From Streptomyces sp. NBC_01476 (GTDB lineage: Bacteria; Actinomycetota; Actinomycetes; Streptomycetales; Streptomycetaceae), in the NCBI RefSeq assembly GCF_036227265.1, contig NZ_CP109446.1, positions 2,307,501-2,371,500 of the forward strand: a stretch of DNA of 64,000 nt, given 5' to 3'. Below are positions 30,900 to 39,297 of the stretch, one piece after another (the first letter of the stretch is position 1; each line of letters opens with the position of its first letter). The position numbers and the translations under genes were made by a program. The notes beneath the pieces were generated by a model. It made no database searches, had not been told where the DNA came from, and worked only from the letters and a program-made list of their open reading frames with translations.

Positions 30900-31898
30900 T
30901 CACAGCGCCGACGCGTCATCCGCCTCAGCGTCTCGCCGGTCTTTTCGCTGCCCGCGGGATCCGTTCCCGCGCTGCTGGCTGGGCTTCTGGTTGTCCGGCG
31001 GCGGCTCTTCGCCCGTCCCCGCCGAGCTGGTGATCTTCTTCACCGTCAAGCCAGCCATGCGCCCGCGAGTGGCCTGGCCTGTGTCTGCGGTCAGAAGCAA
31101 CACGTCGCGTCCGGCCAGAGCTTGGATTGCCGCTGCTCGGTCGATAATCTCGTCGTCTTCCAGCGGCAGGCGCACGTGCCTAGGTGGGTCGAGGACGATC
31201 TCCACGCTTACCTCGCCACGGATCAGCTCCTCGGGTCCCGACGTCGGATTGTGGAATCGGCGCAGAATACCCGTGGTCCCCTTGCCGATGAGCCCGTCGA
31301 GGAGGCCAAGCGTGTGGCCGGCGCGCCACCGGGCGTGGTTCTTGCCGGACTCTTTCAGCTTGTCCAGCTCGTCGACCACAACGATGGGGAAGAGCAGGTG
31401 GACGTGATCGTAGGGGCGCAGATCGAGTACGTCGTGAAGATCCGCATCTCGTAGGGGCTTTTCGTTGTGCAGGTAGAAGCTGGTGTCGGCGACGACGAAC
31501 CGACCGGGCTTTGACCACTGCCGTGCGCTTTTCTTGAGCGCCGCGACCACGATGCCCAAGGCGTCCGTCCGCTCCGCAGTCTCCAGGCTGACCAGTCCGT
31601 TGATGAGCCGGGCGTGGATGTCGCCGAAGGGTCGTGCTGCCGCGCCGAGGAGTTCGTAGTAGCGGCGGGTGAGGATGAGTCGGTCGATGTCCGCGTCGCT
31701 GATTGCGTATCTGAGGTGTTCGACTGACTGGGTTGCCCACTCAAGGTAGTCAAGGAGCCATCGCCTGGCGTCCTCTGCGGGCTGTTCGAGAGCTCGGATG
31801 CTGGGACCTGATCGAAGGTTCGATATCTGGCCGTGCACGTGAGACAGGGATTGGAGGATGCTCTCTGCGTTGTTTCCGGGGCGTGGAGTGATGAGCAT
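30900..31898 (-). CDS. PIN-domain protein on the opposite strand
   Basis: A 332-residue protein with a helical N-terminal half (about 1-130) and a PIN nuclease domain: D138 in FVVADTSFYLHN, D176/E177 in IVVVDELDKLK, acidic residues at 249-250 and D272 in LLLTADTGQATRGRMAGL, so the metal site is complete. The C-terminal 40 residues are charged and disordered. PIN proteins cut RNA; many are toxins, but no antitoxin gene is adjacent. The ATG at 31898 (MLITPRPGNN) has AGGA upstream. Codon use is less C-biased than in the flanking genes, suggesting acquired cargo. Confidence 0.82.
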   Translation of the reverse strand: MLITPRPGNNAESILQSLSHVHGQISNLRSGPSIRALEQPAEDARRWLLDYLEWATQSVEHLRYAISDADIDRLILTRRYYELLGAAARPFGDIHARLINGLVSLETAERTDALGIVVAALKKSARQWSKPGRFVVADTSFYLHNEKPLRDADLHDVLDLRPYDHVHLLFPIVVVDELDKLKESGKNHARWRAGHTLGLLDGLIGKGTTGILRRFHNPTSGPEELIRGEVSVEIVLDPPRHVRLPLEDDEIIDRAAAIQALAGRDVLLLTADTGQATRGRMAGLTVKKITSSAGTGEEPPPDNQKPSQQRGNGSRGQRKDRRDAEADDASAL

Positions 31899-32021
31899 GT
31901 GCCGATCCTGCCAGGACGTTGAGCATCGAGCGGTGGTTGGCACCGGGGTTGTGCAACAGGTCGGCTACATCTGTGACATGAGCCGATCTGTGTCAGTGGG
32001 GATGGTGCGAGACTGCGCGCC

Positions 32022-32444
32022 ATGTTGGGGATGCGTGGGTGGGGGATGGCGGCCGTTGCCGCGGCGGTAGTCGTGGGCGTGGCCGGCTGCGGAGGGGGCG
32101 GCGGTAAGCCGGCGCCGGCTGCGACAACTTCGGTGGGGGCCAGTGCGCCGGTGATGTCGGTGGAGGCGGCGTATGCGGAGTACCAGGGTCTGATGGGTCC
32201 GGGGTGTGCGACGGTTGATGAGTGCCAGACGCTGGTGACGGCCCGGTTGCATGCGGCGCATGATCTGCGGGATGCGATGAAGGCTGAGGATCCGTCCGGG
32301 TACGCGGTGCCGATCGCGGATGTGAACCGGGCGGATCGTGTCGCGCGCGACTATGGGACGGAGAATCTGGGCGCGGCCGGCAACATGATGGCCGTGTTGC
32401 AGCCCATCCAGGCCGCGATCACCTGGTACGCGTCGAACCGGTAG
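32022..32444 (+). CDS. lipoprotein
   Basis: A 140-residue protein with a lipoprotein signal: MLGMRGWGMAAVAAAVVVGV then lipobox VAGC with Cys at 23, followed by a Gly-rich linker. The mature part is helical (AAYAEYQGLMGPGCATVDEC; TARLHAAHDLRDAMKAEDPS) with two Cys that could pair. Codons end mainly in G, unlike the C-ending neighbours. Divergent from the PIN gene. Prophage lipoproteins such as Ltp of phage TP-J34 exclude superinfecting phages; a similar role here is inference. Confidence 0.75.
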   Translation: MLGMRGWGMAAVAAAVVVGVAGCGGGGGKPAPAATTSVGASAPVMSVEAAYAEYQGLMGPGCATVDECQTLVTARLHAAHDLRDAMKAEDPSGYAVPIADVNRADRVARDYGTENLGAAGNMMAVLQPIQAAITWYASNR

Positions 32445-32744
32445 GGGGACGGGGCGGTACGGTTCGTGCGAGGCTCCTTTCGCCTCGGCGTCTGCCCGTC
32501 ACGACCCGGCGAGATCCGGCGAGCAGGCGCCACCCAGTTGATTCATATCCGCGCCAAGTTGCTCTGGTCTGCGTTCCGGGTGACTTCTGGTCGTAGGATG
32601 GAAGCATCCTGATGCGGTGACTCGAACCGCCCGCTTGCGGTGCTGTTGGCGCAGCCCGCTCGCCTGCCTGCCCCGCCTTGATCAAGGCGGGGCAGGTTGC
32701 GTTCGCGGGCAGGCGGCCCGACGCCCAAGAGGGACACTGGGCCC
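32445..32744. other. intergenic region before the packaging operon
   Basis: No gene is supported. The 30-nt palindrome (32667-32696) is the main feature, and a small GGATG/CATCC hairpin lies near 32597-32610. The downstream end leads into the first DUF6221-operon gene. Confidence 0.5.
32667..32696. terminator. 30-nt perfect palindrome (15-bp stem)
   Basis: Fifteen bases from CCTGCCCCGCCTTGA are followed directly by their reverse complement, with TGATCA at the centre and no unpaired loop. As RNA it would be a very stable hairpin insulating the cargo genes from the late operon; as DNA it could be a dimeric operator. Confidence 0.7.
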
Positions 32745-33086
32745 ATGAGCGACGCCCCTCGCACTGACCCCGCTTTTTCATTCCACAACGCCGCCAACGA
32801 GCCGTTGGTTGCGATTTACCCGGACGGCAGCCTGCAGTACGGACCCGGCTATGACCCCGACGATGCCGCCCGCCAGTTCTGGGGGGCGATGGCCGTCCAT
32901 ATGCCAGCTCGGCAGCCGGACACGGAACTCGTCGCCCTGCGCGAGGACAACGCCCGACTCCGAGGTCTGCTCGGTGAAGTCGTTGGCAAGTTCATTCACC
33001 AGACCCATCCTGGCGAACGCTGCCTCCAGACTGGGCATGTGCGCATCGCCACCGTCGAACGCTGGCGGGAGGCGCTGCGTCCATGA
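32745..33086 (+). CDS. phage protein with PDG-YGxGYDPDDAAR motif
   Basis: A 113-residue protein. PLVAIYPDGSLQYGPGYDPD followed by DAARQFWGAMAVHMP is shared with the protein encoded at 43804-44082, so the two are paralogues in distant operons. A helix (LVALREDNARLRGLLGEVVG) and a Cys/His end follow. Function unknown. Confidence 0.75.
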   Translation: MSDAPRTDPAFSFHNAANEPLVAIYPDGSLQYGPGYDPDDAARQFWGAMAVHMPARQPDTELVALREDNARLRGLLGEVVGKFIHQTHPGERCLQTGHVRIATVERWREALRP

Positions 33087-33460
33087 CCGACATCGCCGAC
33101 TTCCTCCGCGCCCGGTACACCGAGGATCGGGCACGGGTTGGACAGTGGCACGACCTGGAGTGCGACATCCATGAACATCTAGGCGGGGACCTCGCGGGGG
33201 CCATTGCCGCCGCTGAGATGCTCAGCGCCGTGCCGGGGGCCGTGTGCAGTTGCGGCGGGCCGGAGTCCGTACTCGCCGACCTCGACGCGAAGGAGCGGAT
33301 CGTAAATGACTTCGCAGAGGCCAGCCGGTGCTGGGATCCCGACCCGGAAACGTGGTACGAGGTAGCGGACGGGTGTGCGGCTGCGCTGCATCGGGCCCTG
33401 CGCCTACTCGCGGTACCGTTCGCCGCCCACCCCGACTACGACGCGAGGTGGCGGCCGTGA
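33083..33460 (+). CDS. DUF6221 family protein
   Basis: A 125-residue protein opening IADFLRARYTEDRARVGQWH and closing LLAVPFAAHPDYDARWRP, the two landmarks of DUF6221, found in Streptomyces phages and islands, function unknown. The next gene is a second copy. Confidence 0.88.
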   Translation: MTDIADFLRARYTEDRARVGQWHDLECDIHEHLGGDLAGAIAAAEMLSAVPGAVCSCGGPESVLADLDAKERIVNDFAEASRCWDPDPETWYEVADGCAAALHRALRLLAVPFAAHPDYDARWRP

Positions 33461-33825
33461 GCAGAGACCTGATCACGTTCGTCCGGGCCCGGCTCGACGA
33501 GGATGAGCAGACGGCGCGGTCCGCCAGGGACCACTTCTCGTGGCGCGCAGGCGAGGGCGAGAGCAAGGTGCTCCCCGTCGTTGCCCTCGCCAGCGGATCG
33601 TTCTGCATCGCCGATGCGTGGTACCCCGAGTACGCCGCCCACATCGCCCGCCACGACCCCGCCCGAGTGCTGCGCGAAGTCGAGGCCAAGCGGCGGCGTC
33701 TCGACTCCCTCGCCGAAGCGATCGCAGTCGGACACGACACTTACGACCTTGCCTCCGAACTGCTCCCGCTGGAAGCGCTGCCCTACGCCGACCACCCCGA
33801 GTACCGCGAGGAGTGGCGGCCGTGA
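33457..33825 (+). CDS. DUF6221 family protein, tandem copy
   Basis: A 122-residue protein (LITFVRARLDEDEQTARSAR at the start, LEALPYADHPEYREEWRP at the end), paralogous to the upstream gene but with a different middle (VLREVEAKRRRLDSLAEAIA helix, which is the more typical form). GTG start in a GTGA overlap. Confidence 0.88.
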   Translation: MSRDLITFVRARLDEDEQTARSARDHFSWRAGEGESKVLPVVALASGSFCIADAWYPEYAAHIARHDPARVLREVEAKRRRLDSLAEAIAVGHDTYDLASELLPLEALPYADHPEYREEWRP

Positions 33826-34004
33826 CTCCGTCTGCGGATTTCGACGTCTCTCCGTCTGGGCTTCCCGGCTGCCCCGTGTTGTGGGAGCGAGACAGTGACA
33901 CGATCACGATGTGGCTCGTCCAGACCGCAGCCTCCGATCCCGCCGGACCGCACCTCTTCCGGATCCCCGACCCGACACCCTGCGAACCCCCACCGGCCGA
34001 CTGA
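33822..34004 (+). CDS. small hypothetical protein
   Basis: A 60-residue protein (GTG start, GTGA overlap). GCPVLWERDSDTITMWLVQT and GPHLFRIPDPTPCEPP suggest a two-stranded unit. No family recognised. Confidence 0.55.
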   Translation: MTPSADFDVSPSGLPGCPVLWERDSDTITMWLVQTAASDPAGPHLFRIPDPTPCEPPPAD

Positions 34005-34260
34005 CCGGACCTGGGGGCAGCGCGCGGTGGACACCCACCCCGGCCCCGGGCACGCTGCAACAGCAGGGCCGGGAGGATCACCGCATCCCCCGTGCCTCAT
34101 CCAACCGGCCCTGCCCCTCAACGCGCGGCCACGGCGCACCCTGATCCCGCCGTGGCCGCGCCACCACACCATCACGGGCAGTCCCAACTCGGCCGCCGGG
34201 CGATCATCAGCACAGGCGCGGGGGCGCAGAGATCACCACCGTCGCCCCACGGAGCCCAAC
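34005..34260. other. leader of the terminase operon, possible packaging region
   Basis: No gene is supported in these 256 bases. A CCGGCCC/GGGCCGG hairpin (34040-34046/34066-34072) and the 13-mer AGGCGCGGGGGCG (34214-34226) are present. In many phages the packaging site lies in or beside the small terminase gene, so it may be here. Confidence 0.45.
34214..34226 (+). repeat. leader 13-mer AGGCGCGGGGGCG, copy 1 (before small terminase)
   Basis: The first of three exact copies on the same strand, each 34-47 bases before a start codon of a morphogenesis gene. The other copies are at 36403-36415 and 38346-38358. Confidence 0.75.
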
Positions 34261-34818
34261 ATGCCCCCGACCAAAGCCAAGAAAGCGGAAGTCGCCGAAC
34301 GCCGAGCAGCACTCATCCGCCTCCGCCGGCAAGGCATCCCCTTCGAAGACCCACGCATCCTCGGCCTCGGCTACAAAAGCCGAACCTCCGCCACCAAGGA
34401 CATGATCAGGGCTCTCGAAGAGCGGCGGGACGACTGGAAGGCCGAAGTATCGGTCTACCGACAGGAAGAGAACGAGCGCCTCGACGCGCTCCTGCTGGCT
34501 GTATGGCCACACGCCACGAACCCGATCCGCGAAGTCGTGAACCGGGACGACCCCGACGCCGAACCGGAGACAAAGTTCGACCCGAGGGCCGTGGACACCG
34601 CCATCAAACTCCTTGAGCGTCGCGCCAAGCTAAACGGCCTCGACATGCCCGCCAAGACCGAACTGTCCGGGCCCGACGGCGCGGACCTGCCCATGTCCGA
34701 CGGGTCCCTCGCCACCCTGTACAAGCTGATCAACGTCGCCGGGCAGGCCGGACACCCGCACCTCGAACCCGACCCCGAAGAAGACGACGCCGACGAGGGC
34801 GAGCGTGCCGAAGCTTGA
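34261..34818 (+). CDS. terS: terminase small subunit
   Basis: A 185-residue protein directly before the large terminase. The N-terminus is helical and basic (KKAEVAERRAALIRLRRQGI), with an HTH-like unit through LGYKSRTSATKDMIRALEER, then a coiled region, and a Pro/Asp-rich acidic tail. Small terminases bind the packaging site and regulate the large subunit; the assignment rests on size, HTH and position. GGAGCCCAAC precedes the ATG. Confidence 0.78.
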   Translation: MPPTKAKKAEVAERRAALIRLRRQGIPFEDPRILGLGYKSRTSATKDMIRALEERRDDWKAEVSVYRQEENERLDALLLAVWPHATNPIREVVNRDDPDAEPETKFDPRAVDTAIKLLERRAKLNGLDMPAKTELSGPDGADLPMSDGSLATLYKLINVAGQAGHPHLEPDPEEDDADEGERAEA

Positions 34819-36358
34819 CGAGGCCGGCCTGCTGGACGCCTACCGGCAGTTGGGCATCGTTGAACGCCGACGTGTCGCACGCCGGTCCCCGCCGGAGATC
34901 CGCGCGAAGCTCGCCAAGGCCGAGCGGGAGATGGCTCTCGACCGGTCGCCCGGCGCCATGGCCGCAGTCCTCACCGAAGGCCGCGAGAAGCAAGCGCCGC
35001 ACCTCGACCTGATCGACCGCGCGTTCCAGCGCATCGCGAGCGGCGAACGCTTGCAGGTGATGCTGACGATGCCTCCGCGGCACGGCAAGAGCCAGCGCGC
35101 GTCCCGCTGGGGCCCGCTGTGGTACCTGCGCCGCCACCCGGAACACCGCGTCATGATCGCCTCCTACGGCGCAGATCTCGCCGACGACCACGGCCGGTGG
35201 GTCCGCGACCAGATCCAGGACAACAGCCCCGCCCTCGGCATCAAACTCAACCCCGCCTCCCACGCCGCAGCGCGCTTCGACCTGGAGCAGAGACGGGGCT
35301 CATCCGTCCGCGGCGGAATGGTCACCGCCGGTGTCGGCGGTGGCCTCACTGGCAAGGGGTTCAACCTCGGCATCGTCGATGACCCCTTCAAGGGCCACGA
35401 CGACGCGTCCAGCCCGGCGCAGCGCGAACGCGTCTGGGAGTGGTACCGAAGCGTCTTCTTCACCCGCCGCGCCCCTGCCGCCTCCATCATCCTGATCAAC
35501 ACGCGCTGGCACGAGGACGACCTGTCCGGCCGGCTCCTCGCCCACGAGCCTCACCGGTGGGAGCAGATCGATCTCCCCGCCATCGCCGACAGTGCCGACG
35601 ACCCCCTTGGGCGCCCTATCGGTAAGCCCCTGTGGCCCGAGCAGTACGACGCGAAAGAACTCGCCGACACCCGCGAATCCGTCGGCGAACGCATCTGGTA
35701 CGCCCTCTACCAACAGAAACCGCGCCCCCTCGAAGGCGGCGTGTGGAAATGGGCGTGGATCACCAACCACCGCGTGGCCGAGGACGCGTGGCCCGGCATC
35801 ACCCCCACGCGCGTCGTCGTGGCCGTCGACCACGCAGGCGGCGACAGTGTCCGCAACGATGAAGTCGGCCTGTGCTGCGCCGCCATCGACAACAGCGGCC
35901 ACATGTACGTGCGCGACGACCGCTCCCGGTCCATGGGAGCCGACACCTGGGGCACCGAGGTCTGCCTGCTCGCGATCGAACGCAACGCGGACGCCATCAT
36001 CGTGGAGGCCAACTTCGGCGGTGACATGGCCCGCCAGATCGTCACCCAGGCGTGGCAAGAACTCGCCCGCGACGGCGACACCCGAGGCATGCTCATGCCC
36101 GCGATCATCGAAGTGCACGCCAAGCAGGGCAAACGCCTCCGCGCCGAGCCGATCGCGCAGCTCTACAAGCAGGGCCTCATTCACCATGTTAGCGAGCACA
36201 CCCAACTTGAGGGACAGATGGTCACCTGGATCCCCGGCATGGACTCCCCGGACCGCATGGACGCCGCCGTCCACGCCCTCACCGAACTGGCCGACCCCGC
36301 TTCGGTGGCCCCCGCCGCGCAGAAGTACGACCGCGGCCGGCTCCCGGGACGACGCTGA
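34805..36358 (+). CDS. terL: terminase large subunit
   Basis: A 517-residue packaging motor. ATPase Walker A PPRHGKS is at 90-96 and Walker B LGIVDDP at 188-194; the coupling motif NTRWHEDD is at 232-239. The C-terminal RNaseH-like nuclease has D342 in VVVAVDHAGGD and further acidic residues later (RMDAAVHALTEL at the end). The GTG start lies 14 bases inside terS. It cuts concatemers and drives DNA into the portal. Full length for the family. Confidence 0.95.
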   Translation: MPKLDEAGLLDAYRQLGIVERRRVARRSPPEIRAKLAKAEREMALDRSPGAMAAVLTEGREKQAPHLDLIDRAFQRIASGERLQVMLTMPPRHGKSQRASRWGPLWYLRRHPEHRVMIASYGADLADDHGRWVRDQIQDNSPALGIKLNPASHAAARFDLEQRRGSSVRGGMVTAGVGGGLTGKGFNLGIVDDPFKGHDDASSPAQRERVWEWYRSVFFTRRAPAASIILINTRWHEDDLSGRLLAHEPHRWEQIDLPAIADSADDPLGRPIGKPLWPEQYDAKELADTRESVGERIWYALYQQKPRPLEGGVWKWAWITNHRVAEDAWPGITPTRVVVAVDHAGGDSVRNDEVGLCCAAIDNSGHMYVRDDRSRSMGADTWGTEVCLLAIERNADAIIVEANFGGDMARQIVTQAWQELARDGDTRGMLMPAIIEVHAKQGKRLRAEPIAQLYKQGLIHHVSEHTQLEGQMVTWIPGMDSPDRMDAAVHALTELADPASVAPAAQKYDRGRLPGRR

Positions 36359-36402
36359 TCGCGCGCGGGCAGACCCCGGCCCCAGTCGGCCTTACCGTTC
36401 AA

Positions 36403-36415
36403 CAAGGCGCGGGGG
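36403..36415 (+). repeat. leader 13-mer, copy 2 (before portal)
   Basis: Exact copy of AGGCGCGGGGGCG, followed by TC as in copy 3, 34 bases before the portal GTG. Confidence 0.75.
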
Positions 36416-36436
36416 CGTCACCCAGAGGAGAACTCG

Positions 36437-38323
36437 GTGGGCCTGCGTCACCTCGCCGCCGCCGGCCGGCAGCTCATCATCGACGGCTGGGGATGGCTCA
36501 ACTACAAGCCGATCTTCGCCTCCGACACGGGTATGCCGTCGCGCCGGGCGTTCCCCGAGTCGACCGCGATGTGGGTGCCACCGGCAGATCAGCGACGCCT
36601 CGCCGCATACAAGATCCTCGCCGCCTACGACAACAACCAGGCCGGCCAGTTGGCGGCGATCGCAGACGGCCCCGAGGCCCTGGAACGCCGCGAGTTCGGC
36701 GACCCCGCCATGTTCATCGACACCCTCGTGGCTGACGTACTCGGCTCGGAACAGACCATCACCGTGCCCGGAGCCGACCACGACGGGGACGGCGAACCGT
36801 CCCCCGAACAGGCAATGGCCGAACGCGTACAGGGCCTGCTGCGGGAATGGGCCGAAGACGAACTGCTGCCCATGCGGATGCTGCAGGCCGAACGCAAGGC
36901 CGTGTGCCTCGGCGACGGCGTGTACTGGCTCGCCCTCGACGCATCCAAGGGCCGGCCGGTGCTCCGTGTCACCGACCCCGGGTTCTACTTTCCGGTGATC
37001 GAAGAGGACGGCGACACGGGCGCGTACCCGCGGCGCGTGCACCTGGCGTGGGAACTGCCCGAGGACCAACTCCGCGGGCTGAAACCGAGGCTGCGCCGGA
37101 TCACCTGGGAACTCGACTACATCCGGCCCCTCACCGCACCGGGCGTGGACCAGCGCGGCCGGGCCGTGCGCGCCCCCGTCATGCAGCCACCAGACCCCGA
37201 CGGCGAAACCGACCCCGGCCCGATCCTGGTGACCGGGGACACGCTGGACCCCGCATCGGGTTCAATCACCCGCAACTACGCATGGAACGACCGGCCGTCT
37301 CCGTTCACCTGCTACATGACCGATGCGACGTGGCGGCTGTCCGACCTGACGGGCCCCACCGACGTGGACGCCCTCCCGCTGGAGAAAGCGGCCTTCGCAA
37401 CCCGCGGGGACGGCGAGGTCCTCGACCACCTCGACCTGCTGATCGACTTCATCCCCGTCGTACACGTCCCCAACACGGTCCCGGACGCGGAAGAGCACTG
37501 GGGCCAGTCGTCGCTCGCAAAGGTGCTGCAGGTCTTCGACGAGTTGGCCGGCGCCGACACCGACTCCTCGCACGCCTCCGCGATCACCGGCTCGCCAATC
37601 CTGTCGATCACCACCAAGGGCGGCGGCGGGAAGCAACCAGACCGCCGCGTTGAGCCCGGTGTCGTGTTCGACCTTCCCGAGGGCGGTCGCATGGACGCCC
37701 TCAACACCGCCCCTCAGCTCGCCGGGCTGCGCGAGCACGTCCGATCGCTGCAGGACCGGGCCGCGGCCACAGCCCGCCTCCCCGCCGTGTCGCTGGGCAC
37801 CGCAGACCCCGCCGCGTTCCCCTCCGGGTACGCCCTGGAACTTGCCCTGGGGCCCGAGGACTCCCTCATGGCGTTCATGCGGCTCGCCCGATTCCACAAG
37901 TACAAGCTGCTGCTGAAGTTCGTGCAGCGCCTCCACCTCGCCGGCCAGTTCCCCAAGTGGGCAGGCGTCACCGTCCAATCAGCCGTCATGACCTTCGGCC
38001 CGTACCGGCCCCTGGACAAGAAGGGGATCCTCGACCAGGTCATCGAAGGCGTCCAAGGCCACGTGATCAGCCTGGAAACCGGTGTGCGGATGCTGATGGA
38101 GGCCGGGTTCCCGATCCAGGACGTGCAGAAAGAGATCGAACGCATCCAGGCCCGTGCTTTCGCCGACGCCAAGAACCTGGCGGACGCCACCGGCGACACC
38201 GAGGCGGTCGGCCGCTACCTGGGCATCAACGTCACCCAGGACACCCCTCCCGCGCCCGAGCTTCCGCCGGTTCCATCGGCCGATCCGGCGCCCAGTGATC
38301 AGAGCGGGGGCAGTGGCAGTTGA
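36437..38323 (+). CDS. portal protein
   Basis: A 628-residue protein after terL, matching siphophage portals of the actinophage type: a head-inward N-terminal part (GWLNYKPIFASDTGMPSRRA), LGDGVYWLALDASKG, a HVPNTVPDAEEHWGQSSLAK stretch that marks the clip/stem region, and PAAFPSGYALELALGPEDSL before the long crown helices. GAGGAG precedes the GTG. It forms the ring through which DNA is packaged and the tail attaches. Confidence 0.9.
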   Translation: MGLRHLAAAGRQLIIDGWGWLNYKPIFASDTGMPSRRAFPESTAMWVPPADQRRLAAYKILAAYDNNQAGQLAAIADGPEALERREFGDPAMFIDTLVADVLGSEQTITVPGADHDGDGEPSPEQAMAERVQGLLREWAEDELLPMRMLQAERKAVCLGDGVYWLALDASKGRPVLRVTDPGFYFPVIEEDGDTGAYPRRVHLAWELPEDQLRGLKPRLRRITWELDYIRPLTAPGVDQRGRAVRAPVMQPPDPDGETDPGPILVTGDTLDPASGSITRNYAWNDRPSPFTCYMTDATWRLSDLTGPTDVDALPLEKAAFATRGDGEVLDHLDLLIDFIPVVHVPNTVPDAEEHWGQSSLAKVLQVFDELAGADTDSSHASAITGSPILSITTKGGGGKQPDRRVEPGVVFDLPEGGRMDALNTAPQLAGLREHVRSLQDRAAATARLPAVSLGTADPAAFPSGYALELALGPEDSLMAFMRLARFHKYKLLLKFVQRLHLAGQFPKWAGVTVQSAVMTFGPYRPLDKKGILDQVIEGVQGHVISLETGVRMLMEAGFPIQDVQKEIERIQARAFADAKNLADATGDTEAVGRYLGINVTQDTPPAPELPPVPSADPAPSDQSGGSGS

Positions 38324-38345
38324 CGACCTTGCATACTCTCAGCCC

Positions 38346-38358
38346 AGGCGCGGGGGCG
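38346..38358 (+). repeat. leader 13-mer, copy 3 (before scaffold)
   Basis: Exact copy of AGGCGCGGGGGCG with TC following, 46 bases before the scaffold ATG. Confidence 0.75.
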
Positions 38359-38391
38359 TCGGTTACCACTTCTTGTGGAGGATCTGCCCTC

Positions 38392-39183
38392 ATGCGCCGC
38401 CCCGCGCTCTACCGCCCCACCCCGGACACCGGGTGGTCCCACCCGTACACGGGTCTCGTCGCCCGCGCCGTGTTCTACAACGACGGCGGTCAGCCCCCGG
38501 CCGTCCCACCGGCGCCCACCCCGGCGAACATGCCCGGCACGCCCGCGAACCCTGCCCCGCCCGCCGCCGGCGGCGAACCCGGCGGCAACCCGCCGATGGT
38601 CCAGATCACCCAGGACCGGCTCAGCAAGATGATGGCCGCGGAGAAGGACGACGGCCGCCGTTCCGCGCTGCGGTCCATCGCCACCGCCGCCGGACTCGAC
38701 CCGGACACCGTCGATCTCGACCCCGCCAAGATGGGGTCTCTGCTGAAGCAGGCCCAGGAGGCGGAGCGGCAGCGCATGACGGAGGTGGAGCGCCGCGAGG
38801 CCGACGCCGCCGCGGCAGCAGAGAAGGCCGGGCGCGAACTCGCCGCGGCCCAGGCAATGACCCGTGCAGCATCCCTCCAGATGACCCTCATGGGCCTCGG
38901 TGCTGCCCCCGGAGTGCTGGGTGACGTCACCGCGATCCTCCGCAACGACCTCGCCAACGTCGACAACCCAACGGACGATCAGATCCGCGAGGCCGCCGAG
39001 AAGCTGAAGGCCCGACGGCCCGGCGACTTCGGCGCCCAGGCGCCCGCCGCGCCGGGAACCCCGCCGCCGGCGCCCGCCGGGACCCCGGCCGGCGGACCAC
39101 CGTCACGCCAGACCCCGTCCGGCAAGCCCGGCGACCGCGGCCGTGAGATGGCCCTCCGCCGAGGACACCTCAAGGCCAGCTGA
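38392..39183 (+). CDS. scaffolding protein
   Basis: A 263-residue protein of low sequence complexity: a Pro/Ala-rich N-terminus, a central coiled coil (LLKQAQEAERQRMTEVERRE to AAAAAEKAGRELAAAQAMTR), and a Pro/Gly-rich C-terminus with a basic end (DRGREMALRRGHLKAS), the usual scaffold make-up with a capsid-binding tail. The ATG at 38392 follows GGAGG; a TTG at 38320 would put the 13-mer repeat inside the gene. It sits between portal and capsid genes. Confidence 0.82.
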   Translation: MRRPALYRPTPDTGWSHPYTGLVARAVFYNDGGQPPAVPPAPTPANMPGTPANPAPPAAGGEPGGNPPMVQITQDRLSKMMAAEKDDGRRSALRSIATAAGLDPDTVDLDPAKMGSLLKQAQEAERQRMTEVERREADAAAAAEKAGRELAAAQAMTRAASLQMTLMGLGAAPGVLGDVTAILRNDLANVDNPTDDQIREAAEKLKARRPGDFGAQAPAAPGTPPPAPAGTPAGGPPSRQTPSGKPGDRGREMALRRGHLKAS

Positions 39184-39297
39184 ACCACTGCACCGGGACC
39201 ACGCCCGCACCGTGGACGCCCCACCCGGGGCATTTGGGGACCACGCCCGACCACCTCGTGGAGCACCGCCACCATCACCGCTCCCCGAGGAGAGGCT

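Noticed and set aside
32605..32660. A second tRNA fragment or attachment site (TCGAACCGCC, shared with the T-arm at 5.1 kb)
   Set aside because: The T-stem does not pair on either strand and the identity stops after about ten bases, so chance is enough.
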